Below, in pieces: positions 36,491 through 47,261 of a DNA stretch of 64,000 nucleotides. The first letter of the stretch is position 1. Each line of letters starts with the position of its first letter. The translations under genes and the position numbers were made by a program. The stretch comes from Rossellomorea pakistanensis (GTDB taxonomy: Bacteria > Bacillota > Bacilli > Bacillales > Bacillaceae_B). The stretch covers positions 992,001-1,056,000 of the forward strand of contig NZ_JAFBDZ010000001.1 in NCBI RefSeq assembly GCF_016908495.1, in the 5' to 3' direction. A model generated the notes under the pieces. The model made no database searches. It saw nothing but the letters and a program-made list of their open reading frames with translations, and had not been told where the DNA came from.

Positions 36491-38782
36491 CTATCCTCTA
36501 AAATGTTTATCATTTTCCAAATTAGGTTGTGTCTGATTGTTCCTTGATGCATAAAGGTTTCGATATTGACCTGGTGTTACCCCCTCTGTTTTTTTAAACT
36601 TCCTCGTAAAATTTGCCACATCTATATAGCCAGCTTTTAAAACGATATTTTTAATCGTCTCATCTGTTTCTGCCAAAAGTCTTTTGACTTCTTCGATTCT
36701 TAAATGCCATACATATTGAGTAAAGGTAACTCCTGTTTGTTCTTTGAGAAATCTACTTAAATAGGATGTAGATAGTTTGAATTTTTGTGCAATATTTTCA
36801 AGGCTAAGGTCGTAATTTGAAAAATTATCATTTATATGAGATATGATTTCATTACAAAGTTTACTATTATTATTTTCATTTCTTCTTTCTACTTCATTAC
36901 AAATATCAATGATTATTGGATAAAGGTTTTTTTCTAGGTCTCCAATTGAATTGAATTCAACAACCCTATTAATATCCTGAGTTTGATCATCTAGTCCTAT
37001 CTCTACTGCCACTTTTAAAACGGTATTAATAATATCGAAACATAGGCACTTAATCATCTGAACAGAAAGTTCTTTATTTGCTACACTTTCAAACATGTAT
37101 TTTATTGTTTCAATTGCGACAATTTGGTCTCCTTGCTTTAAACTTTGAACAAATTTAATTTGTTCTTCTTTTGGATAACCAATTGTCCGTTCAGGCCTGG
37201 AGCTGATGTCTTCAAAATATGTGATACTATCTCGATCATTCATAAATCTATTCTCTAATGCCGCCAATGCTTCTATAAATGACCGATTTATTTTACTTTT
37301 TTCATAATACAAATTCCCTACGGATATAATAGGCTCAAATTTAAAGTTCTTTTCTAATAAACACTTTATTTCAGGGACAATCTTCCGTGGGCCTACTGAA
37401 TTTTCGACCGATTGATCTATACTAATAATCAATGCAATGGCATCTTTATAGCCAACTTCTACCCCATAAGAAGTTGCTTCGTTGAAAGTTAAAAATGAAA
37501 GAAAACGAATTATTTCTTCTCTTTTTTGTGGAAATTCCTTATTAAAGGAAACAAGTACAACAAAATATTGATCACTTTTCATTACTATTCCCAATGAGTC
37601 TAATAGACTGTTGATTTCATTATCATCAGTTAAATGACCATTTAACATCCTCATAAGATATTGATCTCTTACAAAAGGAGCTTGGATATCCATCTTTTCA
37701 CTTAAACTCTCATGATCTTTTAATACCTTAGCCACCGTTACTTGTATAGTCTCGAGTTCATTACTATTATTGATATCATAAACACGATGATTATTCTTTG
37801 TAATAAAGTCTAAAAGATTATGAATAGGTCGATATTGATTCCTAGCTAGTAAAATCGCTGCACCGCTTCCTGTAAGAACAATTGAAATTAAAAGCAGGGT
37901 TAAAAATTTTTGTAAATTAATCACCTTACTAAAAAATTGATCTGTGGGCATAACAGTAACAAAGGTCCATCCACTTATTTCGGACTTTACTGAAACGACG
38001 GAGTATTCATTACCTTTGTGGTTAACGCTGGATACACCTGATTTATCAATTTTTTCCAGTTTCTTAATATCTGTTTTCCCAATACTATTTAAATTGGAAG
38101 TCAGAATATTTTTATTTTCATCAAATATATAAGCGTTCCCTTGAAAGTCACCTAGAATATCCTTTATTGAACCTGTTATCGCAGATTCCTCAATTAAGTA
38201 AATCACCGCTCCATATGGAGTTGCCGTATTACGAGAAGTTGGGTGCAAATAGGTAATCAAACGCTCTTTTTCATTATTTTTCACTGTAACAGATTCAGCA
38301 GGAAAAACGATTGGAAGATTGCTTTCTAATGCTTTGCTTATCTTTTTTTTCTCCGATTGATCAAAACGATAGGTTTGTTCAAAGGTTTTGAATGAGTACG
38401 ATCCATTTGAGGAATATATTTTAGTATCTCCGTGGTAATAAAGAAATAATTCCTTAATAATCGAGCTGTTTGCTTTATATTTATTTAGCTCCTCTATTGC
38501 TTCCTTCCCATAAAAACCATCGTTTACCATATACGGTGATAACCGATGATCATATGAAATTCGTACAGCAAGCTTTTCTAATTCCTCCATTCGATCATCG
38601 GTTAAATTTTTCACTTGATTTAATTTGTCAATATTGGATTGTTCAATACCTTCTCTTAAACTAACTACTGAGTTTTGATAGATAATAACACTCATAAAGA
38701 CTAAGGGGATGAAAAACATGAGTAGATACGATAACATGTATTTATATAATAGCTTAGAATGAATCTTATGTAGTCCAAACAT
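36491..38782 (-). CDS. Membrane-anchored AraC-family regulator (YtdP-like)
   Basis: About 763 residues. A first membrane helix lies near residues 12-35, then an extracellular sensor region of about 250 residues, a second helix (LTLLLISIVLTGSGAAILLA), a long cytoplasmic part, and a C-terminal AraC HTH pair (LSLENIAQKFKLSTSYLSRF and the FTRKFKKTEGVTPGQYR motif). This architecture matches regulators beside LplABC-type importers in Bacillus and Paenibacillus, which sense sugar or binding protein outside and activate the neighbouring operon. ATG at 38782 is preferred over earlier in-frame ATGs because AAGGTGG lies 8 bases before it. A cre-like site lies upstream. Confidence 0.88.
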   Translation of the reverse strand: MFGLHKIHSKLLYKYMLSYLLMFFIPLVFMSVIIYQNSVVSLREGIEQSNIDKLNQVKNLTDDRMEELEKLAVRISYDHRLSPYMVNDGFYGKEAIEELNKYKANSSIIKELFLYYHGDTKIYSSNGSYSFKTFEQTYRFDQSEKKKISKALESNLPIVFPAESVTVKNNEKERLITYLHPTSRNTATPYGAVIYLIEESAITGSIKDILGDFQGNAYIFDENKNILTSNLNSIGKTDIKKLEKIDKSGVSSVNHKGNEYSVVSVKSEISGWTFVTVMPTDQFFSKVINLQKFLTLLLISIVLTGSGAAILLARNQYRPIHNLLDFITKNNHRVYDINNSNELETIQVTVAKVLKDHESLSEKMDIQAPFVRDQYLMRMLNGHLTDDNEINSLLDSLGIVMKSDQYFVVLVSFNKEFPQKREEIIRFLSFLTFNEATSYGVEVGYKDAIALIISIDQSVENSVGPRKIVPEIKCLLEKNFKFEPIISVGNLYYEKSKINRSFIEALAALENRFMNDRDSITYFEDISSRPERTIGYPKEEQIKFVQSLKQGDQIVAIETIKYMFESVANKELSVQMIKCLCFDIINTVLKVAVEIGLDDQTQDINRVVEFNSIGDLEKNLYPIIIDICNEVERRNENNNSKLCNEIISHINDNFSNYDLSLENIAQKFKLSTSYLSRFLKEQTGVTFTQYVWHLRIEEVKRLLAETDETIKNIVLKAGYIDVANFTRKFKKTEGVTPGQYRNLYASRNNQTQPNLENDKHFRG

Positions 38783-38850
38783 ATTCATGACCACCTTCAA
38801 AATAATGAAGATACCAATATTAATGAGTCAATGGTATATCTTATAGATGA

Positions 38851-38867
38851 TTAGATAACGCTTTCAA
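38851..38867. promoter_or_regulatory. cre-like site upstream of the AraC regulator
   Basis: TTAGATAACGCTTTCAA has the CG core and CTTTCA half of the CcpA consensus, with two mismatches in the other half. It is about 70 bases upstream of the regulator start, suggesting glucose repression of the glycan locus. Confidence 0.4.
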
Positions 38868-39083
38868 AACGGAGTTTATTAGAAAATTAAAATACCATTA
38901 ATATTAAAATTATTTTTAATATTAACAATATTCAATCTTTTAAATGAAGTCAAGGGTTGAGGAGTCTATTTTCATTTGATATTACTGCGTTTATAGTAAA
39001 TAAAAAATAAAGGTTAATCTAAAGTAATTATACTACTAGATCAGCCCTTAATCTTGTTTTTATTTTAAAATATACATAAAGTC

Positions 39084-40170
39084 CTATGCCTTATTCGTTC
39101 TATATTCTACTTTTTTAAAAGATATTTCCTTTCCTTTTTGACTAGATTCATAAATTCCACATAATATTTTCATCAGTTCAACACCATCTTCAACTGGACT
39201 TAGTATCAGCGCTTCACCTTTACAGCATTTAATAAAATGATCGATCTCATTTTGAAATGCTTGATTAAAATCAAATGCTTAGGAATCAACTTATGGTTGT
39301 GCATATAATATCGTATCCTTTTTTTCCGTCACAATAAGAAGTTCAGGCTTGATCTCAGCCCCTCCTTTTTCACCAAATAACTTAATAGAGGTTTCATCAT
39401 TTTTGATATGAAGGGTGTAGCTCACATCTACAACTAATGAGGATCCATTGTCAAAACGAATAAGAGCATTTGATAGAACTTCTACCTTATTAATATCGGG
39501 ATCATAATCAGCCGCTTTGTAAAAGGATAGATGATTAATATGAGATCGGTTTCCTAGCTTAGAATATGCATTTCCATAACTGATTTCACTTTAGGTTTTC
39601 CCATTAGATACCAACAAAGGTCCATTATATGGACGCTCAAATCAATAAAAGGTCCGCCGCCTGATCTCTCTTCGTCAGCAAATCAACCACCAGGGTTTCC
39701 AAGACGTCTCAAATTGGATGCCTTTTCATAACAAATTTCTCTAAGGTCTCCTGAATCGATAAACGATTTCAAAACGTTTGTATTTGAGGCATATCGGCGT
39801 ACAAAGCCTACTTGAAAAACTTTATCGCATTTCCGTACAGCATCTTCCACTCGTAATGCCTCATTAATTGTTTTACATAATGGTTTCTCAACTAATACAA
39901 GTTTTCTAGAATTTAAGGCTGCAATAGAAATTTCGGCATGGGAATTATTCCATGTACAATTACTAACCGCATCAATTTAAGGGTCATTTAGTAAATCGTG
40001 ATAGTTTGTATAGTATGCTTCTGCGTTATGTTTTTTCATTGTTTCATGTGCTCTTTGCTCGTTAAGATCACAAACTGCATGGATTTCAACATCTTTATTT
40101 TTTGCATACGCCTGAAAATGCAATCGGAAATAGACTCCGCTCCGATTACGCCGATTTTTTATTTTACCAT
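39084..40170 (-). pseudogene. Decayed Gfo/Idh/MocA-family oxidoreductase
   Basis: Conserved fragments of a sugar dehydrogenase are spread over all three frames: KIGVIGA near the start, VEIHAVCDLNEQRAHETM, LVLVEKPLCKT, and a C terminus ending EYRTNKA. The ATG at 40170 after GGGAGG meets TAA at codon 4, and a frameshift, further stops (TAA after LLNDP, two TAAs near 39275) and another stop within FADEERSGG disrupt the rest. The full gene would have encoded about 360 residues. It directly followed the isomerase gene, the usual arrangement for inositol or sugar-acid pathways. Confidence 0.85.
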
Positions 40171-40191
40171 CTTTAACATCCTCCCTTACAT

Positions 40192-41055
40192 TTAAACTTC
40201 TTTCCAAATTCTACGTACCATATCCAAACCTATTTTTGATGCTTCCAAACACTCCTCCATACCTTCGAACTCGATTGAAATATAGCCATCATACCCAGAT
40301 TGTTTAATGACTTTGATAATCTCTACAAGGTTGATATCACCATGACCAGTGATGGCCCCCCTTAAATAATTGCCAGAACTCGTTTGGAACCAACCTTCTC
40401 CCATATTTCTTGCAGAAGATCTAATATAAAAGTCTTTAACATGGATCATCGATGCATATTGAATGTTTTTCTTCACAGCAGATACTGGATCCTCATCAAC
40501 ACATAGAAAATTCCCAGTATCAAGAGTTGTCTTGAAGTTCTCTTTGTCAACAGAGTGTAATAATCGTTGAACTCGGTCACTTGCTTGAACATAATACCCA
40601 TGGTTCTCAACACTTGTTACAATATTAAATTGTGCTGCATATTCTGCTATCCTCTGGCAAGCCTCTGACAATATTGGTAAATCTCTTTCAAACTCTTGAA
40701 TCGATATTTCGTTAGGTGCTTTCCAGGCAACATCATGCCTCATAAGCTTTACTCCAAGTCGCTGGGCTATATCTACCTCTTTTTTTACTCGGGCTATTTC
40801 CTCTTCAAATTCTTCTATACTTGGTTTTAAAAAGTCAGCACCAACTGCATAGTTTGAGACCTCTATTCCTACTACATCAGCTTTTTGCCGAATAGCATCA
40901 GCCAATTGAAAATCATTGTCTAAATGAAACCCCATAGGTACAATTTCAATATGTTCACCACCTTGCTCTGCTACCCATTGAATAGCATCTAAGATCGTTA
41001 ACTTTTTTGCGTTCATTGCCCCAAGCAAACTGTATGAACTTATTCCAAGTTTCAT
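40192..41055 (-). CDS. Sugar phosphate isomerase/epimerase (xylose isomerase-like TIM barrel)
   Basis: 287-residue TIM-barrel protein of the AP endonuclease 2 / IolE-IolI family. Metal-site motifs include TSVENHGYYV, FKTTLDTGNF, MIHVKDFY and GHGDINLVEI, with the final Glu in YISIEFEG. Such enzymes epimerise or dehydrate keto-sugars and act with MocA-type dehydrogenases. Its partner next door is a pseudogene, so the pathway may be inactive. ATG after TTAGGAGGAGG. Confidence 0.85.
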   Translation of the reverse strand: MKLGISSYSLLGAMNAKKLTILDAIQWVAEQGGEHIEIVPMGFHLDNDFQLADAIRQKADVVGIEVSNYAVGADFLKPSIEEFEEEIARVKKEVDIAQRLGVKLMRHDVAWKAPNEISIQEFERDLPILSEACQRIAEYAAQFNIVTSVENHGYYVQASDRVQRLLHSVDKENFKTTLDTGNFLCVDEDPVSAVKKNIQYASMIHVKDFYIRSSARNMGEGWFQTSSGNYLRGAITGHGDINLVEIIKVIKQSGYDGYISIEFEGMEECLEASKIGLDMVRRIWKEV

Positions 41056-41447
41056 ATTATCCTCCTCCTAAAAAGTAAAGTTCCTATTCATTTGTTAACT
41101 AATCGAAAATTTTGAGTTTGAAAAAGAAGAGAGTTGTATCGGAAGCCCAGTATCTTTAGAATGGTTTGCTCCAACGAATCCAACCCTTACTTTTTCAAGA
41201 AGGTCCTCCATTAAATTCTGATTTATCTGAATTTATTAAAATTTACTCCTCTATTAAATTTCATGTAAATATGTTAAATTTGCTATCGTTGTCTAGTTCA
41301 AGATAACTCAATAAAAAACCCTTTAATTAAGGTCATTTAGGTTGATATGTCTTTTTTGTAAAATTATGTGGTTTATTACTTTTGTTATAAAGTTGGAAAA
41401 AAATCATAGTCATTTCTATTCACAATCGATCACTAAATACTGATTAT
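41056..41447. other. Gap with no recognised feature
   Basis: About 390 AT-rich bases between the YesL-type gene and the isomerase gene, both on the minus strand. It presumably holds the isomerase promoter. I saw no convincing ORF, hairpin with T run, or repeat. Confidence 0.5.
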
Positions 41448-42062
41448 TCACATCATTTGTTCCGTATTCTCAAAAGACCTAAACACCTTATTTCCAACCC
41501 ACATAACAGGAAATGCTAACATAGGACCTGCGAAAAAAAGAATTAGAACAGGAGCAATAAACAATATTGTGATTATGGTCATGAAAGCTGCTACCACGAA
41601 TAATCCATGTATTGGTCTTATAAATCCAATTAGAAAGGATTGCTTTAAGTAAGAGAAAGGTTTCAAATCGTAATGAACAAATGTAGGAAAAAAGAATAAC
41701 AGGGTCAATATGTATAAAAAGGAGAAAAACAGTAAAACGAGATGTACAAAAAAGTTACCTATATATTTTTGCGAAACATATAAATCTAAAGATAAAAAAA
41801 CTCCTACTGCTAATAATACAAAACCAACCATATTCGACCGGACAAAGCAATCTTTGTATGTTGCTGTAAAATATTTAAATATAGTAATATCTGTTTCTCC
41901 TCTTAGCCATTTTCGAATAACTGAAAATAGTGAAATCGTCGATGGAAATAGTCCGAAGATAATCCCTCCAAGCAAAGTAAATCCAATCCAAATTAGATTC
42001 AACATCATTATTTTAAATAGCCACGATCCTTTATTATTAAACTGTTCCCAAAACCAACTCAT
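41448..42062 (-). CDS. YesL/DUF624-family membrane protein
   Basis: 204-residue protein with about five to six hydrophobic helices, starting MSWFWEQFNNKGSWLFKIMMLNLIW in pieces typical of the YesL family (tryptophans and a first helix at about residue 15). Members are encoded beside carbohydrate ABC importers and YesN-like regulators, including the B. subtilis rhamnogalacturonan locus; biochemical function is unknown. ATG after AAGGGGG. The context here is the same type of locus. Confidence 0.8.
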   Translation of the reverse strand: MSWFWEQFNNKGSWLFKIMMLNLIWIGFTLLGGIIFGLFPSTISLFSVIRKWLRGETDITIFKYFTATYKDCFVRSNMVGFVLLAVGVFLSLDLYVSQKYIGNFFVHLVLLFFSFLYILTLLFFFPTFVHYDLKPFSYLKQSFLIGFIRPIHGLFVVAAFMTIITILFIAPVLILFFAGPMLAFPVMWVGNKVFRSFENTEQMM

Positions 42063-42267
42063 GATTGAACCCCCTTCTGTATAATGTCCATGATACTTTC
42101 AATCAATTAACTCCGCCTCATCGATACTTTCGACACCGATTGCAAGAAGACCTTCTAGAAGGTGCTACCCGTAAAATTAGACTGTGTAATAGACACCCTA
42201 TAGTTGTATAGCAACCGAAGACCAATTTTCAAAGCAATTGGTTGCTTAAAGACTTTTTCTTCATTTA

Positions 42268-42326
42268 TAAAGCCGCTGTCCCGTAGTGGATCAGAATCAC
42301 AACTTGGTTAGGGACAGCCGCTTTTT
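42268..42326. repeat. Short GGGACAGCC inverted repeat, copy 2
   Basis: About 59 bases with ends GCCGCTGTCCC and GGGACAGCCGC, a shorter relative of the MITE-like copies. It lacks the inner GTGTCAGGAACC part and has a T run after the right arm, so it could also work as a terminator. It lies between the YesL-type gene and the lacZ remnant. Confidence 0.55.
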
Positions 42327-42444
42327 GAAAAATCGTTAACTCCTTCTATTTAAATTGTATTTTTTCTATTTTAGGCGCGCTATGCTCGGGAGCCCATTGT
42401 CCTACTGATTTCTTCCTCGGAGATCCCGTCTACGGAGAAAGACT

Positions 42445-43156
<712 letters not shown>

Positions 43157-43574
43157 TAATATTCCTCCATTACCAAATTGATTAGCAAGAAGTAAACGCC
43201 CTTTTATTTAATTATTGATTATTTAAATGTGGAATATGAGAAAATACGTGTAATAGAAACGAATATGATAAACTAGTAAACTGTATTCAAAATGTTCACT
43301 ATTAAATACTGTCATAGTCAATTAAAAGTCCAAAAACACTAAAAAAATACCCTTCCTAATAGCAGGATGTTCAAAAGAGATTTTAATAGATAGAGGTTGC
43401 CCCAATAAGTGTCGGAACCATGGTATTTGGAGAGATCCTTTTATATTTGGTTGTGGTTCCTGACACCATGATATTGAGACAACCTCTGCCGTGACTAATA
43501 TTGCATTATTTACTTTTTTGAATAGTCTGTTAAATGAAACAAACAATAAACTACCTTATGATGGGATCAATGGA
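43157..43574. other. Gap between lacZ remnant and GH84 gene
   Basis: About 420 bases. It contains one MITE-like element (43392-43487). The rest is AT-rich without a convincing gene. The lacZ promoter was presumably here. Confidence 0.5.
43392..43487. repeat. MITE-like inverted repeat element, copy 3
   Basis: About 96 bases, ends AGAGGTTGCCCCAAT and ATTGAGACAACCTCT. It carries inner GTGTCGGAACCA and TGGTTCCTGACACC, the same inner inverted repeat as copies 1, 4 and 5, but diverged outer ends. Confidence 0.7.
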
Positions 43575-45776
43575 TCATTTAGGAATAGTAATGAGCACTT
43601 GACCATCCTTTATTTGAACTTTAGCACCTACTAATCCATTTTCCATTAACCAATCGCTCCCATGAATACTTAGTACATACCCATTATCGGGAATCTGTGA
43701 ATTGTTACCACCTCTTTTGACAATCGTTCCATCCTCCACCGTCACTTCATAACCATAAATATTGGTTCTAGTGGTTTCACCATGCTCAGGAGTATACTGG
43801 ATAAGCTCTCCCGCTCCGCGAACCTTGTTCACACCATCCAATGGTCTAGAAAGAATGTATTCACCATAAATAGCTTGTATCAGAAATGGTTTAATCACAA
43901 ATTTACCGACCTCTTGAGGAATTGCATCAAGCTGACTAATCAAGGAAATTAATTGTTCTCTATACTGACTTTCAGCATTTATATCTTCCATTTTCTGTGC
44001 CATTAAAAGATCAACAGCTATTTCACCTGCTTCCCCAGATAGTGCAAGCTTCTCTAAATATGGATCGATTTCATTAACAAAGCTTTCATTCCTCATATTT
44101 TGTCGAAGTCTTTCTGGCACTGTTTGTAACTCCCTAAATTCATCTTTCAATTTCTCTGCTGCTTGTTCTATATTGTTCGACTCATATGAATCCCAAAATT
44201 CGTCAATCAAAGGGGTTAACGTTAAAGATTCCTTATCACTGAGTCTAGAGGAATAGGAGTTTTCTGCAAAGATTTTTAAAGATTCTGCCGCGTCACCCCC
44301 AAATGATTCAATGCTGCGTTCCCATGACTCCTCAGGATTATAGTTATAAGGATTCCATGTATAATCAGCAATCGTAAACAACGGGATTTTGGATGCCTCC
44401 GCTTCATTCATTGGGTTTGCAGTTAATCCAATCACCCCATTTTCCGATAAATCGGCATCCCTTTTTACGAGTGGACCGAGAAACAAACGATTTCTATCAA
44501 AATCGTTCACAGGGTAATTGTCCCAGATTAATAGATCATGTTTAAAGATTTCGGAAACCTTTTTCGCCCCGTCTGAGGTTATTTTTTCAGGGACAACCGC
44601 TGGACCTGTCCACATAACAACTGTATCTTCATTTACCAATTCGGCAAATCGCTCTCGATAAGGATTTAAGTGATTTCCGGCATAATCCGTGGGAACCGTA
44701 ATCAGTCGTTCTGCACCTTCATGTTTTTGGATAAATTCATCGTTAAAACGATTTAGTAAGTAAGCTTGGGCGGCAGCTATAGGGTTTTCGTCATTTCCAA
44801 ACTTTTTCTTGTCCTCCTCACAATGTAATTCGTAGCTAATATCATCCAGAAAAATTGCGTAAGAACGTACGCCTAAGTCCCATACTGCTTGCATCTTATT
44901 CATTAGCAATTCAAAGTCCTTATCACTTGCGTAACAAACCGTATTACCTGGGGATAGTGAAAAGGTAAATTCAACATGATTTTCCTTTGCCTGATCGATC
45001 AGTTCTTTCAATTCGTCTAATTTGTCTTCTGGATATGGTTCACGCCACTTTTCACGATGAAATGGGTCATCTTTGGGCGCATAAATATAGGCATTCATTT
45101 TATTGTCTCCGTAAAATTCGAGCTGACTTATTCGATCTTCATGAGACCACGGAGGACCGTAAAACCCTTCAATCGACCCTCGAATCGGCATTTCTGGCCA
45201 ATCACGAATTTCTACAGTTGGAACCCAATCACGCCCGGGTTTATCTTGAATCAACTGTTTAAACGTTTGAACTGCATAAAATGTACCAGATTTGTCTTTA
45301 CCAGCAAGAACGATTTGTTTTTTACCTTTTTGACCCGTAGCCAAAACATACCCTTCTTCTTTCATCTGCATAGGACCGTCCACTCCAAGTTTTTGTAATA
45401 CTTTCATGGAATCCAGATTTTCAGATGGACCGCCTATCCAAATCGTAACAGGGGTATTAGGTGCTAGTTCTCCAGCGCTCTTACGGATAATTTTCTTTAC
45501 ATCTGCTGCTTTTAAAGTCTCAATAACTTCTTTAACTGCTGCTTCATCGGTATTTGCGCCAATAACCAGTCCGACAATAGGGGGTAACGGAAATCCGCTC
45601 CCATCTTTTTCAATCTCCTGAGGTAGAGGATTAATGTTTAAACTTGCTTCTTCTGAGCTTGCATTTACATTCCTGTTTCCAATCACCAAAGATAGGATTA
45701 ACATGAAAACTAAGCTGAGCACCAATAGATTTTTGCATCGATAAAAACTCCTTTTTTGTCTTAATTCATTTACCAA
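43575..45776 (-). CDS. Secreted GH84 beta-N-acetylhexosaminidase
   Basis: About 733 residues with an N-terminal signal peptide (basic start, then LLVLSLVFMLILSLVIG). A GH20b-like N-terminal domain is followed by the GH84 barrel: GSIEGFYGPPWSHEDRI, NAYIYAPKDDPFHR, and the catalytic Asp pair in AIFLDDISY. Family members cleave beta-GlcNAc from glycoproteins or glycans. A helical linker domain follows. A TTG start at 45776 is preferred, 6 bases after AAAGGTG; the GTG at 45785 overlaps that site. It would supply trimmed glycans to the importer operon downstream. Confidence 0.88.
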   Translation of the reverse strand: MVNELRQKRSFYRCKNLLVLSLVFMLILSLVIGNRNVNASSEEASLNINPLPQEIEKDGSGFPLPPIVGLVIGANTDEAAVKEVIETLKAADVKKIIRKSAGELAPNTPVTIWIGGPSENLDSMKVLQKLGVDGPMQMKEEGYVLATGQKGKKQIVLAGKDKSGTFYAVQTFKQLIQDKPGRDWVPTVEIRDWPEMPIRGSIEGFYGPPWSHEDRISQLEFYGDNKMNAYIYAPKDDPFHREKWREPYPEDKLDELKELIDQAKENHVEFTFSLSPGNTVCYASDKDFELLMNKMQAVWDLGVRSYAIFLDDISYELHCEEDKKKFGNDENPIAAAQAYLLNRFNDEFIQKHEGAERLITVPTDYAGNHLNPYRERFAELVNEDTVVMWTGPAVVPEKITSDGAKKVSEIFKHDLLIWDNYPVNDFDRNRLFLGPLVKRDADLSENGVIGLTANPMNEAEASKIPLFTIADYTWNPYNYNPEESWERSIESFGGDAAESLKIFAENSYSSRLSDKESLTLTPLIDEFWDSYESNNIEQAAEKLKDEFRELQTVPERLRQNMRNESFVNEIDPYLEKLALSGEAGEIAVDLLMAQKMEDINAESQYREQLISLISQLDAIPQEVGKFVIKPFLIQAIYGEYILSRPLDGVNKVRGAGELIQYTPEHGETTRTNIYGYEVTVEDGTIVKRGGNNSQIPDNGYVLSIHGSDWLMENGLVGAKVQIKDGQVLITIPK

Positions 45777-45818
45777 CAATATCACCTTTCCCTCTCAAAC
45801 ATTCAGAATATTATATCA

Positions 45819-45834
45819 ATTAAGCGCTTGCACC
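45819..45834. promoter_or_regulatory. cre-like site upstream of the GH84 gene
   Basis: Minus-strand TGCAAGCGCTTAATTG has a perfect TGNAANCG half and a diverged second half. It is about 45 bases upstream of the start codon, a position suited to CcpA repression. Confidence 0.4.
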
Positions 45835-46082
45835 AAGATTAACAACTAGATGTCTATTTGTCTATACCACTTTAGATCTAAATAGCTCACTTTTATAACA
45901 AAATATTCTATTTTTCAAACAGACCATAGTACTGATTAATAATCGGACTCGATGTACTACCGTTAAATAAATTAAACAAATCGTCGTATTTACAAGGGAT
46001 CACTCTATCATTAAACTTAGAAAAGTTAGAACATTATAAATTTTAACTGTCTAGAAATCAATTTGGGAAAGGAGCGAGAATC

Positions 46083-47261
46083 TTGAAAAAGAATATAGGT
46101 ATCGTTGGAAGTGGTGAGGCTGGCATACAACTGGCTTATGCCCTACGGAATGAATTTGATATCACGGTTATTCACTCTCTCTCAGCAGATGAGATCCGAA
46201 ACGGCCGGATTATGTCTACGCAAGTGCATTTTGGTTCAACGAGGAAACGTGAAAATCGCTTTAATATGCCGAAATGGGAAAATGACAACCTTCTAAAAAG
46301 CATTCATATTACTATTGGGAATCAAAAGCTATTTGCAGGGATGCTGAAAGAGCCAGCATCATCTGTTGATCAGCGCCTTTATTTTTCTAACTGTATGAAG
46401 GATCTTAAAGACAAAGGAGTCACTTTCCGTCATGAAAGGATAGAAAATGAACAACTAGAGGGATTGATAGACGAGTATGACTTAATGATTGATTGTTCAG
46501 GGAAAACAGGTCCACTCTTTCCTTTTCCGACTGAAGAGGAACTTTCTCCTTTCAAAATGCCTCAACGGAAATGTGTAGTTGGGTATTTTCTTGGAGTTAA
46601 GCCAAATCATCCAGTAGGGGTAAATGTAACGGTTCTACCTGAAATCGGTGAAATGTTCGAGATCCCTGCCATCACAGAATACGGGCCTGTAACGATCCTA
46701 TTTATTATGGCCATGCCTGATCGTGACTTAGATGTATTTAAAGGGATCAAGAGTGCGCAAGAGTTTACGAATCAAATGAAAAATGTCACACAAAGGTTTT
46801 TTCCTGACATCCATAAACGAATAGATCAAGAAAACTTCGCTCTATCAGATGAACGTGGTTTCCTTCAAAATGCCATTAATCCAGTTATTCGAAAGCCTTA
46901 TGTAACATTTAATCATAAACTTGTAGTTGGCTGTGGTGATAGTGTATTTCTTAATGATCCGATTACTGGTCAGGGGTGTAACCTCTCTTCCTATTGTGTA
47001 GAGCAACTGTCTGATACATTGGTTGATTATAAGCATTCTCCTTGGAATCATAAGCTAGGAGAAGAATATTGGAATCGAACAAAATCATTTGTGAGGGAAG
47101 TAACGGAATGGACAAATGCAATGACCCAACCGCTCCCCCAGCATATTGTTCAATTATTGTTAAAAGGGGCGGAAGATCAAATGGTAGCAGATGAAGTAGC
47201 AGAATGGTTTGCTGATCCAAGGAAAGCACATGAAGCCTTTTTTCAGAAAACCACTTCATAG
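46083..47261 (+). CDS. Styrene/indole monooxygenase-like flavoprotein (StyA family)
   Basis: 392 residues. N-terminal FAD-binding GIVGSGEAGIQLAYAL, then RIMSTQVHFGSTRKRE, and the C-terminal GDSVFLNDPITGQGCNLSS, as in group E flavoprotein monooxygenases. These take reduced FAD from a separate StyB-type reductase and epoxidise styrene or indole. No reductase gene is in the window, so the partner must be elsewhere or differ. TTG start at 46083 after GGAAAGGAG. It stands alone on the plus strand, in a region of decayed genes and repeats. Confidence 0.85.
   Translation: MKKNIGIVGSGEAGIQLAYALRNEFDITVIHSLSADEIRNGRIMSTQVHFGSTRKRENRFNMPKWENDNLLKSIHITIGNQKLFAGMLKEPASSVDQRLYFSNCMKDLKDKGVTFRHERIENEQLEGLIDEYDLMIDCSGKTGPLFPFPTEEELSPFKMPQRKCVVGYFLGVKPNHPVGVNVTVLPEIGEMFEIPAITEYGPVTILFIMAMPDRDLDVFKGIKSAQEFTNQMKNVTQRFFPDIHKRIDQENFALSDERGFLQNAINPVIRKPYVTFNHKLVVGCGDSVFLNDPITGQGCNLSSYCVEQLSDTLVDYKHSPWNHKLGEEYWNRTKSFVREVTEWTNAMTQPLPQHIVQLLLKGAEDQMVADEVAEWFADPRKAHEAFFQKTTS

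Noticed and set aside
36253..36552. Minus-strand 99-codon frame between the regulator and the permease
   Set aside because: Overlaps the end of the AraC regulator, has no start signal and no family resemblance; probably chance in the intergenic region.
43322..43546. Minus-strand frame of 74 codons
   Set aside because: Consists largely of MITE copy 3.
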